Of a stretch of DNA of 64,000 bases, positions 33,103 to 43,188 are shown one piece after another. Under the pieces are notes generated by a model. It was not told where the DNA came from, did no database searches, and was given only the letters and a program-made list of their open reading frames with translations. Positions within the stretch are counted from its first letter, which is position 1. Each line of letters starts with the position of its first letter. Source of the DNA: Pyrenula massariospora (Eukaryota; Ascomycota; Eurotiomycetes; Pyrenulales; Pyrenulaceae); contig JAGFMI010000001.1 of NCBI GenBank assembly GCA_021030905.1, forward strand, positions 1,116,001 through 1,180,000, read 5' to 3'. Made by a program: the position numbers and the translations under genes.

Positions 33103-35172
33103 ATGCCTCAACACTCAGGAAAAACCGTTCTCACTTTTCTGGTTCTTCTGATGTTATGTCCTTTCCTTGCTTTAGCATTCGTGCCTTCTCGGCTGCCTGC
33201 AGTGTCTGTGGCTAATACTCATCCTATAAACGTCCTCAACGACCTGAAAATGCATGGTCACTTGAAATTTGATTACAACGACCCACAGCAAGCAAAGAAG
33301 ACAGATGCTTTTATTCGAGTGGTTTTGCCTAACCGTGCGGACGAGCTCCAGGAACATCTGCACATCGTATCTATCGAAGGCAAGGGCTCATCCACGAATT
33401 GGGGGCTGTTAAATTCTGCCTTCAGAACTTTGTACGGCCTCGAAGAGGTGCACTGGAATCACAACGAAGCACCAACTTCAGAAATTCTCGAAACCATCCA
33501 ACTACGACATCCTGGATGCAAGCTCTACTACAACCTTAACCTCTATAATTGGGATATCTGTAATGACGAGGGTTTCCTAGCTCGAGCTTCGGGCGACAAA
33601 CTTCCAAATTACAGCAGAGCTGCCGCCAGAGAAGGAATGATTGGCTGTTCCAATCTGTACTCTGTCATGACTCACATCGAATATGGCGCATACCCGGATG
33701 TCGAAAGTATGGCCTACCTCCAAAGACTGATCGAAAGTGCTCCTGATCTGCGAGAACTCGACCTATCCCTCGACCATCATGGTTGCGAAGTCAGCAGTAA
33801 TCAACCACGATCGTTCGATTTCTCAAATCCGGAAACACGGTTCCCGCCATTGCAAAAGCTCAAATTGTCTGGGTACGCATTTGGCGCTCGGGCTGATGGT
33901 CAGGATCCAATTCCAGGCCGTCTTGTGCGTGCGGACATGTTCGGCCTGGACTGGCTGTGGGATGCCACGCCCGAATCCATCGTAAATCTCCTACCACGCT
34001 GGGTCCTGGATTTCATGAGGGTTGATGACTACGCGTGGATTAAATACAACGATGCCACAACTCCGGCGCGTGAATCAGATGTGAATTTGAGAATGTGGTT
34101 GGAGAAAATGGACTGGTCTGCGCTCGAAGAGCTGCATATCGACACCCTTTCGTCCGCTCAGTTTCGGCTCCTTGCTCCAGTACTCAAGAATTTGAAAGGA
34201 TTCAGTCTAGATGGAGCATGGGAAGACATCTCAACACCAGTACAGGATTTCCTCGCAGAAAAACGCAGCGACGGTGGCCTACAATCTGTATCTCTGCTTA
34301 ACCTGGGGGTGGAATCCCTCGCCAACCTGGTCAAGACCCTCAGTCCCCACCACACCAGCTCACTCCGCTCTGTCTCGCTTCACAAATGTGGACAGCAGCG
34401 GTACATAGAGTGCTGGCATGGTCTGAGCGATAAATCAGGATGTCCCCAGAACCACCCCAACCAGTCGAGTTCATTGTACGAGGACGGCGCGTTTCTCAAC
34501 GAAGCAGACGTAGAACTGTTAAGCGATTCATGCCCCAATATCGAACACTTCGCCCTCGATGTCGACCGAACCCTCAACGAAACAGCGTTGCACGCCACAC
34601 TAGACCGCCTAGCACGCTTCCCCAGGCTGCGTACCCTAACCCTCCACTTCGAATCCCCAGACACCATCTGGTCCAAAGTCAACGAACTCCACCCTAATCG
34701 CGAGCAATACGACATTCTAGGAGAAGAAGATCGATTGGACTTCACGACAGACCCTCTCGTCAGCCTACCCTTTGTCCGGGATACCTTCAGCCGCCTGCGA
34801 GGCCTCCAACGAGAAAATCGCCTGCAAGACTCGCAGTCACGCCCCTCCCGCTACGGAGGCAAACCGATCGAGGCAAACGCGGATGACCCGATGTATGGCT
34901 CATCAGTAAGGGAAATGCGCGTCAAGATTGGGGATTGGGATAGTCGCCACGAGGTTGAGATGTTAGGTCCGGCTGGGGGCAAGGAACTCTTAGGGTATTT
35001 CGAGTGTAGCTTTCATCCCGATAATGGGGAGAATGGTGAGGCATGTGCAGGAAGGTATGGGTACAATAAATTTTATGGTGGTGACTGGGCCGCTAATGAT
35101 GGTGTTCTGGGGATGCGCGACAGCCGGTGGCCGCTTTATGAGGACGAAGATTTTTATTGGGGAGGGAGTTAG
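33103..35172 (+). CDS. Secreted leucine-rich-repeat-like protein, function unknown
   Basis: Single-exon protein of 689 residues. An N-terminal hydrophobic segment (about 9-26, TVLTFLVLLMLCPFLALAF) ends in a plausible signal-peptide site, so export or membrane anchoring is likely. The body has loosely periodic leucine-rich segments (LRELDLSLDHH, LQKLKLSGYAF, LEELHIDTLSS, LKGFSLDGAWE, LQSVSLLNLGV, LRSVSLHKCG, LRTLTLHFESP) like the irregular repeats of fungal F-box/LRR proteins. I see no F-box. The C-terminal part is Asp/Gly/Trp-rich and different in character. Start ATG 33103 is the first in frame. It diverges from the duplicated secreted protein. An intracellular F-box-derived protein with a misread hydrophobic start is the main alternative. 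Confidence 0.75.
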   Translation: MPQHSGKTVLTFLVLLMLCPFLALAFVPSRLPAVSVANTHPINVLNDLKMHGHLKFDYNDPQQAKKTDAFIRVVLPNRADELQEHLHIVSIEGKGSSTNWGLLNSAFRTLYGLEEVHWNHNEAPTSEILETIQLRHPGCKLYYNLNLYNWDICNDEGFLARASGDKLPNYSRAAAREGMIGCSNLYSVMTHIEYGAYPDVESMAYLQRLIESAPDLRELDLSLDHHGCEVSSNQPRSFDFSNPETRFPPLQKLKLSGYAFGARADGQDPIPGRLVRADMFGLDWLWDATPESIVNLLPRWVLDFMRVDDYAWIKYNDATTPARESDVNLRMWLEKMDWSALEELHIDTLSSAQFRLLAPVLKNLKGFSLDGAWEDISTPVQDFLAEKRSDGGLQSVSLLNLGVESLANLVKTLSPHHTSSLRSVSLHKCGQQRYIECWHGLSDKSGCPQNHPNQSSSLYEDGAFLNEADVELLSDSCPNIEHFALDVDRTLNETALHATLDRLARFPRLRTLTLHFESPDTIWSKVNELHPNREQYDILGEEDRLDFTTDPLVSLPFVRDTFSRLRGLQRENRLQDSQSRPSRYGGKPIEANADDPMYGSSVREMRVKIGDWDSRHEVEMLGPAGGKELLGYFECSFHPDNGENGEACAGRYGYNKFYGGDWAANDGVLGMRDSRWPLYEDEDFYWGGS

Positions 35173-36101
35173 AAGGGATAGAGGGATCAAGAGGAGTTGT
35201 GACGTAGGGGATGGTAGACGGACATGTCCACAATCTCGATCGGCGCTCAGTGATGATATGTGTAGGTGCGCTACGAAGGGGTCCATTGATATGCAACCCA
35301 CAGTAGATGTCCAGACCATGATACTTTTACTTAAAGCATGCGAATTACCCGTCCTAGACCTTCACTATTAATTGATCCTCTCACTCGGTATCAGAGGATC
35401 TGACCCTTCAATCTCAATGTTCTTTCCACCTTCATTAGACATTATATCCGGTTATTTTTGGCCGAGCCTATCGACCAAGGTACCACTAGAAGTGCACATC
35501 ACACTTATTGGCAAAATGGCAACAAGACCTCTCAAGAGACTATCATGACTACATAAGCCCTTCCTAGCTAAAAGGGAGATTGTCCATACACATACTCACA
35601 GATACCACGCACTAGACCAGCAATACTCTCCTTAACAGCTAAATGAGGGTGCATCTGTAATTAAAGCATTACTAGCATGGACTGAACGAGCCGTAGTTAA
35701 CTACCTAGGTAGCTGCGGCAGACTACGCCTAAATACCATTATAGTACTACAGGAGAACCGTGTGAATAGTCAATATGCATTATTCTTTTCGACACTGCTA
35801 TCGTGTAACTCTATCTAACGTTTCGTATTGGGGTATCGCATGCCATCCGTCAGGCGGGAGAAGAAATCCAAAAACGCCGTGCACTCTCTGCGACAGTGAG
35901 CAAACTAGAACTTCGCCAAGACCCGTGAAAGACAGTATAGCCTAGAAAGGGATGAAGTATGTACAGGGAAAATTTCTCTAGAAGTAAATTTTGTCGAGGT
36001 TGGGAGGTACGAGAGTCTTTCGTCATCAAACAAGTAGTCGACCTTTGCTCTTCAGACAAGAATATGGTCGTGACTATCTCGCATACGCGCCCGTTGAGTA
36101 A
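35173..36101. other. Convergent 3' flanks
   Basis: Spacer between the stops of the LRR-like gene (plus) and the H+-ATPase gene (minus). No convincing coding sequence; it should hold both poly(A) regions. Confidence 0.45.
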
Positions 36102-39082
36102 TCAACTATTCTTTTCGTGTTGTGTCGAGACACGTTGAAGCGACATGACTACAAATCACCAGTAAGTAAGAAAAGTCCTCACACAACAATGACTCAGGGT
36201 GAGAAACTTACCAAAGTCCTCAAGGCTCCTCTGCTTCGCCTTTTTATTTGGACTCTTGCCATGCATCAGATTATCGAACGAGACACTATCCTGCATCAAA
36301 TAATACAGTCCGCCCATGACGCAAAACACTCCAAAGCTATAAATCCATATTCTAACAACAGCAACGATGCTCGTATAGTGCATGCCTTTGAAGAAGCCAA
36401 ACAAGCAGAAGAATGTTGCCACCAGATCGACGGCGAGGATCGCTGTTGACAACTGCCAAGACGGCACTGAGGACCAGAACGGCCCGTTTGCGCGCGTGAT
36501 GAAGATCAACCAGTTCTCCGACAGCGAGATCTGAAGGAATAGGACTTCGTCTCGGACGCCAAAGTTCTGGACAATACCGCCGTTTTCAGAGCCGGCGAAC
36601 ATGGTGGTAAGGGCAATCCAGGTGCCGACAGCAAGGACGAGACCCAGCAAGATGGACATGCCCCAGAGTTTGGGAAGATTCCAATTGACCGGAGACTTGG
36701 AGAAGGGGGCGTTATCATATGCAATTGCCAAGGTGGCGATATCAGCGAATATTGCGATGAAGACGATAAGTTCGAGGTTCATTGAATCGTTACGAATGGC
36801 GATCCAGAGGCCAAGGAAGATTTCCAGATGCAGTGATAATGCGATACGATATACCACATAGGCGTACATGCGATGAAAGATCTGGCGAGAGGTTTTCAAC
36901 GCGTCGATGATAGCTGAAAGTCCAGGGGCCAAGAATACAATATCGGCCGCAGATCGGGCAGCATCAGAAGCACCTTCGACGGCGATACCGGTATCAGCTT
37001 TCTTGAGAGAAGGGGCGTCGTTCACACCGTCACCAGTCATGGCAATCAAGAAGCCTCTCTGTTGCAAAATCTCCACTACACTGTATTTGTGCTGTGGGTA
37101 TACCTCTGCGAAACCGTCAGCAGCCTCGACGAAATCGTAGACTTCTGAACCGGGCATGGTGCCGCCGCCACCTAGGCCTAGACGCTCAGCATTATAGACA
37201 TTGGTACCAAGGCCCAGCTGCCGAGACGTCTCTCGTGCAATACCGACGGCGTCGCCGGTCAACATCTTTATGCGTAGGCCCAGGGTCTTGGCTTCGTTGA
37301 TCGTCTTGGCTGTGTCATGTCTGGGAGGGTCCGAGCATGGCATGATACCAAGGATCTCCCACAGGCCTTCACCGCGCTTACGGGCAACTCCAAGGGAACG
37401 GAAGCCTCGAGTGGCAAATTCGGCCACTTTGTTCTTGTAGGCATTGTCGACATCATCTGGGACGGGGTGATCCTCTTCCACAGTCTTCAGCACAGACAGT
37501 GGTGCGCCTTTGACGCATACTATACGTTCGCCTTGGGGAGACTCGACGACTGCGCTGACCTTTTTGGACACAGGGTCGAAGGGTTGAAAGTCGATGACTT
37601 TGTATTGAGTCAAGACATTTTTAGCACGCGGGTAGTATCTCAAGGACTTGAGGAAAGCCTTGTCGATAGCATCAATACCCTTCTTCTTTCGAGAAGCGGC
37701 GAGGCAAGCAGTGAGCATTAAGTCATCAGGCTCAACTCCGGCAACGGTGAATGGCTCAGACAAGGACAGTTTGTTCTTCGTGAGAGTGCCAGTTTTGTCG
37801 GAGCAAAGGATCTCGACACCAGCCAGAGATTCGATAGCTGACAGCTTTTGTACGATGGCTTTCTTTTTGGCGAGGTATGCAGCTCCAACGGCCATAGTAG
37901 TAGTAACAACAGCAGGTAGACCGACTGGTACACCGATAATCGTGATGGCTAGCGTGAATTCAAGTATTTTGACAATAGGGTTTGATCGGTAAAACGACGA
38001 GATCCAGACGACCAGAAGAGTAAGGATGACGAGGATAAGAAGAACGGTTCCGATGCCATTCAGCACTTCAGTGAAGTGGCCAGTGCCGCTCGATGCCGCA
38101 TTGACAAGAGCTGCAGCCCGGCCCACGTAAGTATTGTCGCCAGTAGCTGTGATGACCATGAAGGCCTCCCCTCGCTTGACAGCAGAGGAGGAGTAGCATG
38201 TGTCGCCCTTGTGCTTGTCGGCTGCAAGAGATTCACCCGTGATGCCGGACTGATCGACTTGGAGGAAGGCGTCTTCTGTGACAATGCGGCCATCAGCCGG
38301 GATTATGGTGCCCTGGAGAAGATTAGCACAACCTCTACTAGATAGCGCAGGCGAGATACCTCTTCAATCTGCAGTATATCCCCAGGAACAACCATTGGAG
38401 CTTCTATCTCCGTCAATCTTCCATCGCGTAGGACAACTGCTTTTAATGCAAGTGTCTTCTTCAATTCATCCACAATTGAGCCTGCTTGAAACTCTTGGAT
38501 AAATCCGACCGAAGCATTGAGTAGCAACAAAGCGCATATTACACCAAAGTCAACCCAATCCTCAAGTCCAGCAGCTAGAATGGCAGCAGCCTAACGCAGA
38601 GTGAGCTATTGAACCGTAGACCAGAGAACACGGACGCTCTTCCTCACCTCCATGACAAATTGAATAGGACCGACAAAGTATCCCAGGAATTTAAGAATAA
38701 GATTTTCTTTCTCTTCTTTCATCTGATTCAAGCCATATTTCTTTCTTCGCGTCGTGACCTCTTCCTCGGTCAGACCTATCCTAGTGTCTGTACTGAGTAG
38801 TTCTGGGGGCACTGGACGCGCGCCACCTGGCTCTGCAAGCTCTTCTTCTTCCTCATCCATGCGACCATCTTGAGACTCAAGTTCTTCAATGAGTGCATCC
38901 ATGTCCTCATCTTCGTCTTCCTCCATCAGCTGGGAAGGTTTCTCATTATGGTGAGAGGTAGCTCGGTGAGGACTAGATCGGTTGGAATGAGCGCCATTGA
39001 GGCCGTGTGCCGGAAGTGTGGGACTGAGTTGGTCGGGGGGAGTGTCAGAGCGGGAGCTGGAATGGCTATGATAATCTGCCAT
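36102..39082 (-). CDS. PMA1: Plasma-membrane H+-ATPase (P-type, Pma1 family), four exons
   Basis: P3-type proton pump that uses ATP to export protons and energise the plasma membrane. Exons (minus): 39082-38648, 38590-38360, 38312-36212, 36148-36102; 937 residues. An acidic, Ser-rich cytosolic N-terminus is followed by the transmembrane hairpin starting at [19 protein letters not shown] at 247-250 (actuator), and [14 protein letters not shown] with phosphorylated Asp394. KGAP and [14 protein letters not shown] (nucleotide and hinge regions) and the C-terminal helices follow. The last exon has only 47 nt and supplies the regulatory tail [13 protein letters not shown], with Ser930-Thr931 matching the glucose-regulated Ser/Thr pair of yeast Pma1. 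If the last intron stays in, the protein ends with an unrelated 18-residue tail. The symbol denotes the family; paralogue identity is not settled. Confidence 0.95.
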
Positions 39083-39900
39083 GATGTACAGATGAACGTG
39101 TAGAGATTCAGATTTTTGTCTCGCTACCGCAGTAAGAGCAGAAGGGTGGTGACAGGGTTGAGTATGGAACGAGAAGGGCTGATCGAGGATGAGCGGAGGA
39201 TGAGACTAGGGAAACGGTTGAGCAATTAAATACTGGGGCATTGGGCATCGAGAATAGAATCGAGGTGGAAAGTGGGGGATTTGAAGAAGCGAAGCAGGAG
39301 CAGCATGGGGCCTTCCGCTATATACTGCAATGGGAGGCGAGGATAGCTGATCAACGCGCAGGTGAGATGGGTTCAAGGACGCGGAGGGGTCAAGGACATT
39401 TCAACGTCTGGTGGGCCAGCCGACTACGAGTAGCTTTTTGTTTTTTGCGTCTTCCGCCAGCAATACCTATCCTGATCAGGACTAGTCGGCGATCCCCGGC
39501 GCGGGCTTGGCACGATCGACTGTGGGGGTGTTGGCCCCGAACCTCCCGCTCCGTTTGACCCTCACAGACCTCGCACCGTCAGCCTGGTGAAACTTCAACG
39601 GCCTGGAAACGTCATGTACATCAGCCAACTTATCGCCGTCGGTTCGGCTGAAACCTCACAGGTAGAAGATTCGTCTTGTAAAGAAAATAATCATGTTTCT
39701 TCTACTAGACTATAGAGAGCATGCTCCCTTCTTTACCACATTCTAAACCTTTGGCAATGCCACCTATTTTTAATGTAAGAAAGTTGAGGATTCATGCTGC
39801 CCAAAGTGCGCCAGTGCAAGACAAACGTAGTCTGGAACTTTCTCAAATCGCCTTTGATGGCCACCGTTTCTTATGCACTGATACGTCCCATTATGATGCC
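39083..39900. other. Upstream region of the H+-ATPase gene
   Basis: Promoter and leader of the minus-strand H+-ATPase gene and the 3' flank of the BCS1-like gene. GC-rich with short overlapping frames only. Confidence 0.45.
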
Positions 39901-42012
39901 TCACTCTTTGCTGTCGAAGCTTTCCTCTGTGTCCACGGTCTCGCTCGTCTCAGCCGTCGCAACGCTCTCAGTCGGGCTACTCCCCTCAGAGGAGCTGCCG
40001 GACTGACTAGGGTTGCTCTCCTTTCCATCATCTGCCTCTCCTTCTGCTACCACTGACCCCAACAATGCCTTACTACCCACCTCACCATTCGTCTCTGGAC
40101 CTCCCTTATTTGCTAGGCTATCAGTGTTGGCTGCTGCCGCCGCCGCTCCCTTGACGCCTTTTTCCTTACTCTCCAGTAGCCCGTCCCCCCATGCGGCCAC
40201 TTCCGTCACTGCACGATGCGGTTCCTTCTTCCGAGTGAGGAGGAAGCCTTGGATTTCAGCCGGCGAAAATTTGTCCTCCGGTAGGAGAGAGGCAAATTCG
40301 TCAGCGAGAGCATCTAAATCCTTATCCTGTGTCTCATAAAAATGTGACTGTGAAGCCCGTGTTGGTGATGGTTCGCGGGGAAGCGCCTCTTTTGGTGCTG
40401 CTGGAGGTGTGATGGTTAAGGGTGTGAGTAGATGATTAAGGCTGGTCTTAATGCTCGTTGAAGGTGAAGCGGGATTTCCAGGACCGCTCTTCCAGTCTGC
40501 AGTAGACTTCTCGTTGGTCTTGGCTGTTGGCTTGTGAGAGCTTTTTGCGGCTTCCGAGCAGTACATTCGAAGGAAGAGCTGACGGATCTGCTCTTTTGTT
40601 GCTTTGGTGAACTGAATCTTCATATCAACCCGGCCTGGGCGAATGAGAGCATCATCTAGCTTCTCTGGGAGATTAGTAGTCATGATGAGCACGCGCCCTT
40701 CGTGGGATGCAACCCCATCAATGGCATTCAGCAGACCCGAAAGAGATATGCCATCAGTATTTTGACCATTTGGTTTGTTCCTTCTGCTGTTCTGCTCGCT
40801 GACGTTTTTAAACGCCTTTGCGACTTCTTTTGCAATCATAGCTGACGAGTCGCCTTCTCTCTTGTCTTTTTCTTCCTTTGCTGCTTCTGCCTCTTCTTCA
40901 GCTTCTGTCTTCTTTCGGTGCAAGCCAGCACTGTCGATGTCTTCCAAAAGAACAACACATCGCCGAGGCAAGCTGTTGAAAAGCAGCCCCAAATCCTCTT
41001 CAGTTAAAGTCGGCTCAAGCAGGCTAATGCAATAAATGTCCAGACCAAACACTCCCGCAATAGCAAAGCTCAAACTTGTCTTGCCTGTACCCGGCGGGCC
41101 ATGAAGTAAATACCCACGTCTATACGGTATGCCTCTCTCGCTATACCACCTTGACATTTGAGGCGACAAGTACTCATTGATATCATGCAGAATAGCCAAC
41201 TTCTGTTCCGCGTCAAGCACAACCGTAGCCATTGGACGAGAAGGACGGGTAGCCACCTTCGTCCATGCCTGTCTACCCCTTCCCCGCTGCTCTTTAGGGG
41301 ACGGCCGTCGGACCACGGTCTTTGAAGATTCGCGGGATAGGTATCGATCTCTTGCTTCGACGATAAGATCTTTCAAAGGCTGAGTGGAGCGGCCGAGAAC
41401 GGTGAGAATAATCTTTTCTTGGTCTGTTATCATGCCTCGCATGAAGCCTCCCAACACGGTCTCTTTGTCCCTTCGAAATTGTATGTAGTGACCTTTCCAG
41501 AAGAACCAATGGCGGCCATCGTGCGGCTCAAATCTTGGCGGCACTTTGGCTTCCCAATTGTTGAAGTTGAAGAAGCCGCCTTTGGTCAGCTCTTGGGGAG
41601 ACTTCATCTCATCAATGTCAAAGTCATCCCAAGCAGTCTCGACTCCACTTTGGGCGCGCAGAGACCGTGTGGATTTCAAAGCATTTAGATCAGCGATCCA
41701 GGCGAGAACATGGTCGTATATGTCATCGTAGTACTCGATCGTGATGGAAGATGTTAAATACTTCTCGAAGAGGGCCGAAGCATATCGATAGATATACGAG
41801 TAACCGGTGTTAGCAAGGAAGACGAAGGCGCATATTGTGACAATAACGGAGACGTCAAATCCGAAGAGATCGAGAATGAGCTTTGAAATGAAAGAGTAGC
41901 CAGGCAAGACGGTTTCTAGAATAATGGATGGCAGATGGGTGAAATCCACGGCTTCTGTTGCGTTTGTGCTTTCAGTCTTGCCCAGGCGGTGAAGTCCTCG
42001 CGTGATTGACAT
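39901..42012 (-). CDS. BCS1-type AAA ATPase
   Basis: Single-exon AAA protein of 703 residues. An N-terminal transmembrane segment at about 52-70 is followed by a BCS1 N-domain (residues 90-270, including HWFFWKGHYIQFRRD and ILTVLGRSTQPLKDLI). The AAA module has Walker A GPPGTGKTS at 305-313, Walker B VVLLEDID at 353-360, and the arginine-finger region ALIRPGRVDMKI. Between Walker B and the sensor region sits a Lys/Glu-rich insertion of about 45 residues. A long low-complexity Ser/Glu-rich tail follows the lid. Yeast Bcs1 inserts the Rieske protein into complex III. Fungi carry several BCS1-like paralogues, and the insertion and tail suggest this is one of those, so the mitochondrial Rieske role is only possible. 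Confidence 0.88.
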   Translation of the reverse strand: MSITRGLHRLGKTESTNATEAVDFTHLPSIILETVLPGYSFISKLILDLFGFDVSVIVTICAFVFLANTGYSYIYRYASALFEKYLTSSITIEYYDDIYDHVLAWIADLNALKSTRSLRAQSGVETAWDDFDIDEMKSPQELTKGGFFNFNNWEAKVPPRFEPHDGRHWFFWKGHYIQFRRDKETVLGGFMRGMITDQEKIILTVLGRSTQPLKDLIVEARDRYLSRESSKTVVRRPSPKEQRGRGRQAWTKVATRPSRPMATVVLDAEQKLAILHDINEYLSPQMSRWYSERGIPYRRGYLLHGPPGTGKTSLSFAIAGVFGLDIYCISLLEPTLTEEDLGLLFNSLPRRCVVLLEDIDSAGLHRKKTEAEEEAEAAKEEKDKREGDSSAMIAKEVAKAFKNVSEQNSRRNKPNGQNTDGISLSGLLNAIDGVASHEGRVLIMTTNLPEKLDDALIRPGRVDMKIQFTKATKEQIRQLFLRMYCSEAAKSSHKPTAKTNEKSTADWKSGPGNPASPSTSIKTSLNHLLTPLTITPPAAPKEALPREPSPTRASQSHFYETQDKDLDALADEFASLLPEDKFSPAEIQGFLLTRKKEPHRAVTEVAAWGDGLLESKEKGVKGAAAAAANTDSLANKGGPETNGEVGSKALLGSVVAEGEADDGKESNPSQSGSSSEGSSPTESVATAETSETVDTEESFDSKE

Positions 42013-43188
42013 TTTGTTTTACCGTGGTGATAGCGACAGTAGCTGCGTGAAAGTAGCGACAGGTATGCTCCAACGGCCAAAAAGTCCGTATGAGTTGTCA
42101 CAAGTCACGTCACAACTGACGAGGAAGGCTGGTAGGCATTAAGGTAACCACTGACCGCTTCTTCCACGTGTGAAAGAGAAAGAAAAGGGAAAAAGGGAAT
42201 GTTGAAAAGTTCTCCAACCACAACTAATTTATGCGGAAGCTGCAGCTGATACCTGCAGAAGCCGTAGCCGACTTACGCGAAAACCGCAAGAAACGGAAGG
42301 ACAGGGAGAAAAGACAAAGAGAGCCTCTGGCGGACCAGGCGGCCGCCTTCAGGCTGACAGGACGTGACGTGACAAGTGAGGCTCTTATGATTGCCGAAGC
42401 TAGGCAGCAGGCATCAAGATGTGAGTGGCAAGAGCTGAAGTGAAGCAGCGGGTGATAGATGCGTCAGCTAGTCGGAGCAACATGATCAGGCAGCAGTTGG
42501 GGGGAGCTAAGGCATCAATCCTCCAAGGCTCTCATTGTGTAGCCTATATGTTTTCACAAAGTCGAGCGGTGATCAAGATTCGGATGCGGTGTGAGTCAGG
42601 GAGGGGGAAGAGATGATACGTAGAGACGGTTCTGTGGCTGTGCTGGCTATTGCTGTTGTGGAACAGCAAGAAAAGTTTGGTGCGACATCCACCATGGACT
42701 TTTCTATCCCGCGGTTGCGCTACAGCATCAAACTCGTGTGGCTTCACAGAGACAACATATGTCGGCTAGGTAACTGAGCACAGGCAGTTCCAGCTTTGGG
42801 CGAGTTCACCAAGACCGCTGACAGAATGAAGCTTTTAGCATAGGAGGTGTGAGGCTAAAGATGCACCGCCCGCTGGGTCTCGACCAATATGGACTTAATC
42901 CTCTACGCATCTCAGCTGGAGACGTCGCAAGTTCGGATAGTATTCCCCCCGCTTGCTGACTGCATGGCACGCTTGACCGTCAAAATGCAACGTCGGATGA
43001 TTCATAGTGTTGATGTGATGTATTCTACTTTGGACCACACGGACGAATCTAATCCACTCTAGTGATCTAATTCAAAGTCCTCTAAATGTAGCGACAGTAA
43101 CATGACGGCCATCGGCCTGGGGTATCAAACCACATCCCAAACGATGGATAAATTATAAAACGATTAAGCCTCCTGGCGATCGGTGCCG
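42013..43188. other. Intergenic region upstream of the BCS1-like gene
   Basis: About 1.2 kb holding the BCS1-like promoter and the transcription factor gene's 3' flank. Only short frames occur, none recognised. Confidence 0.45.
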
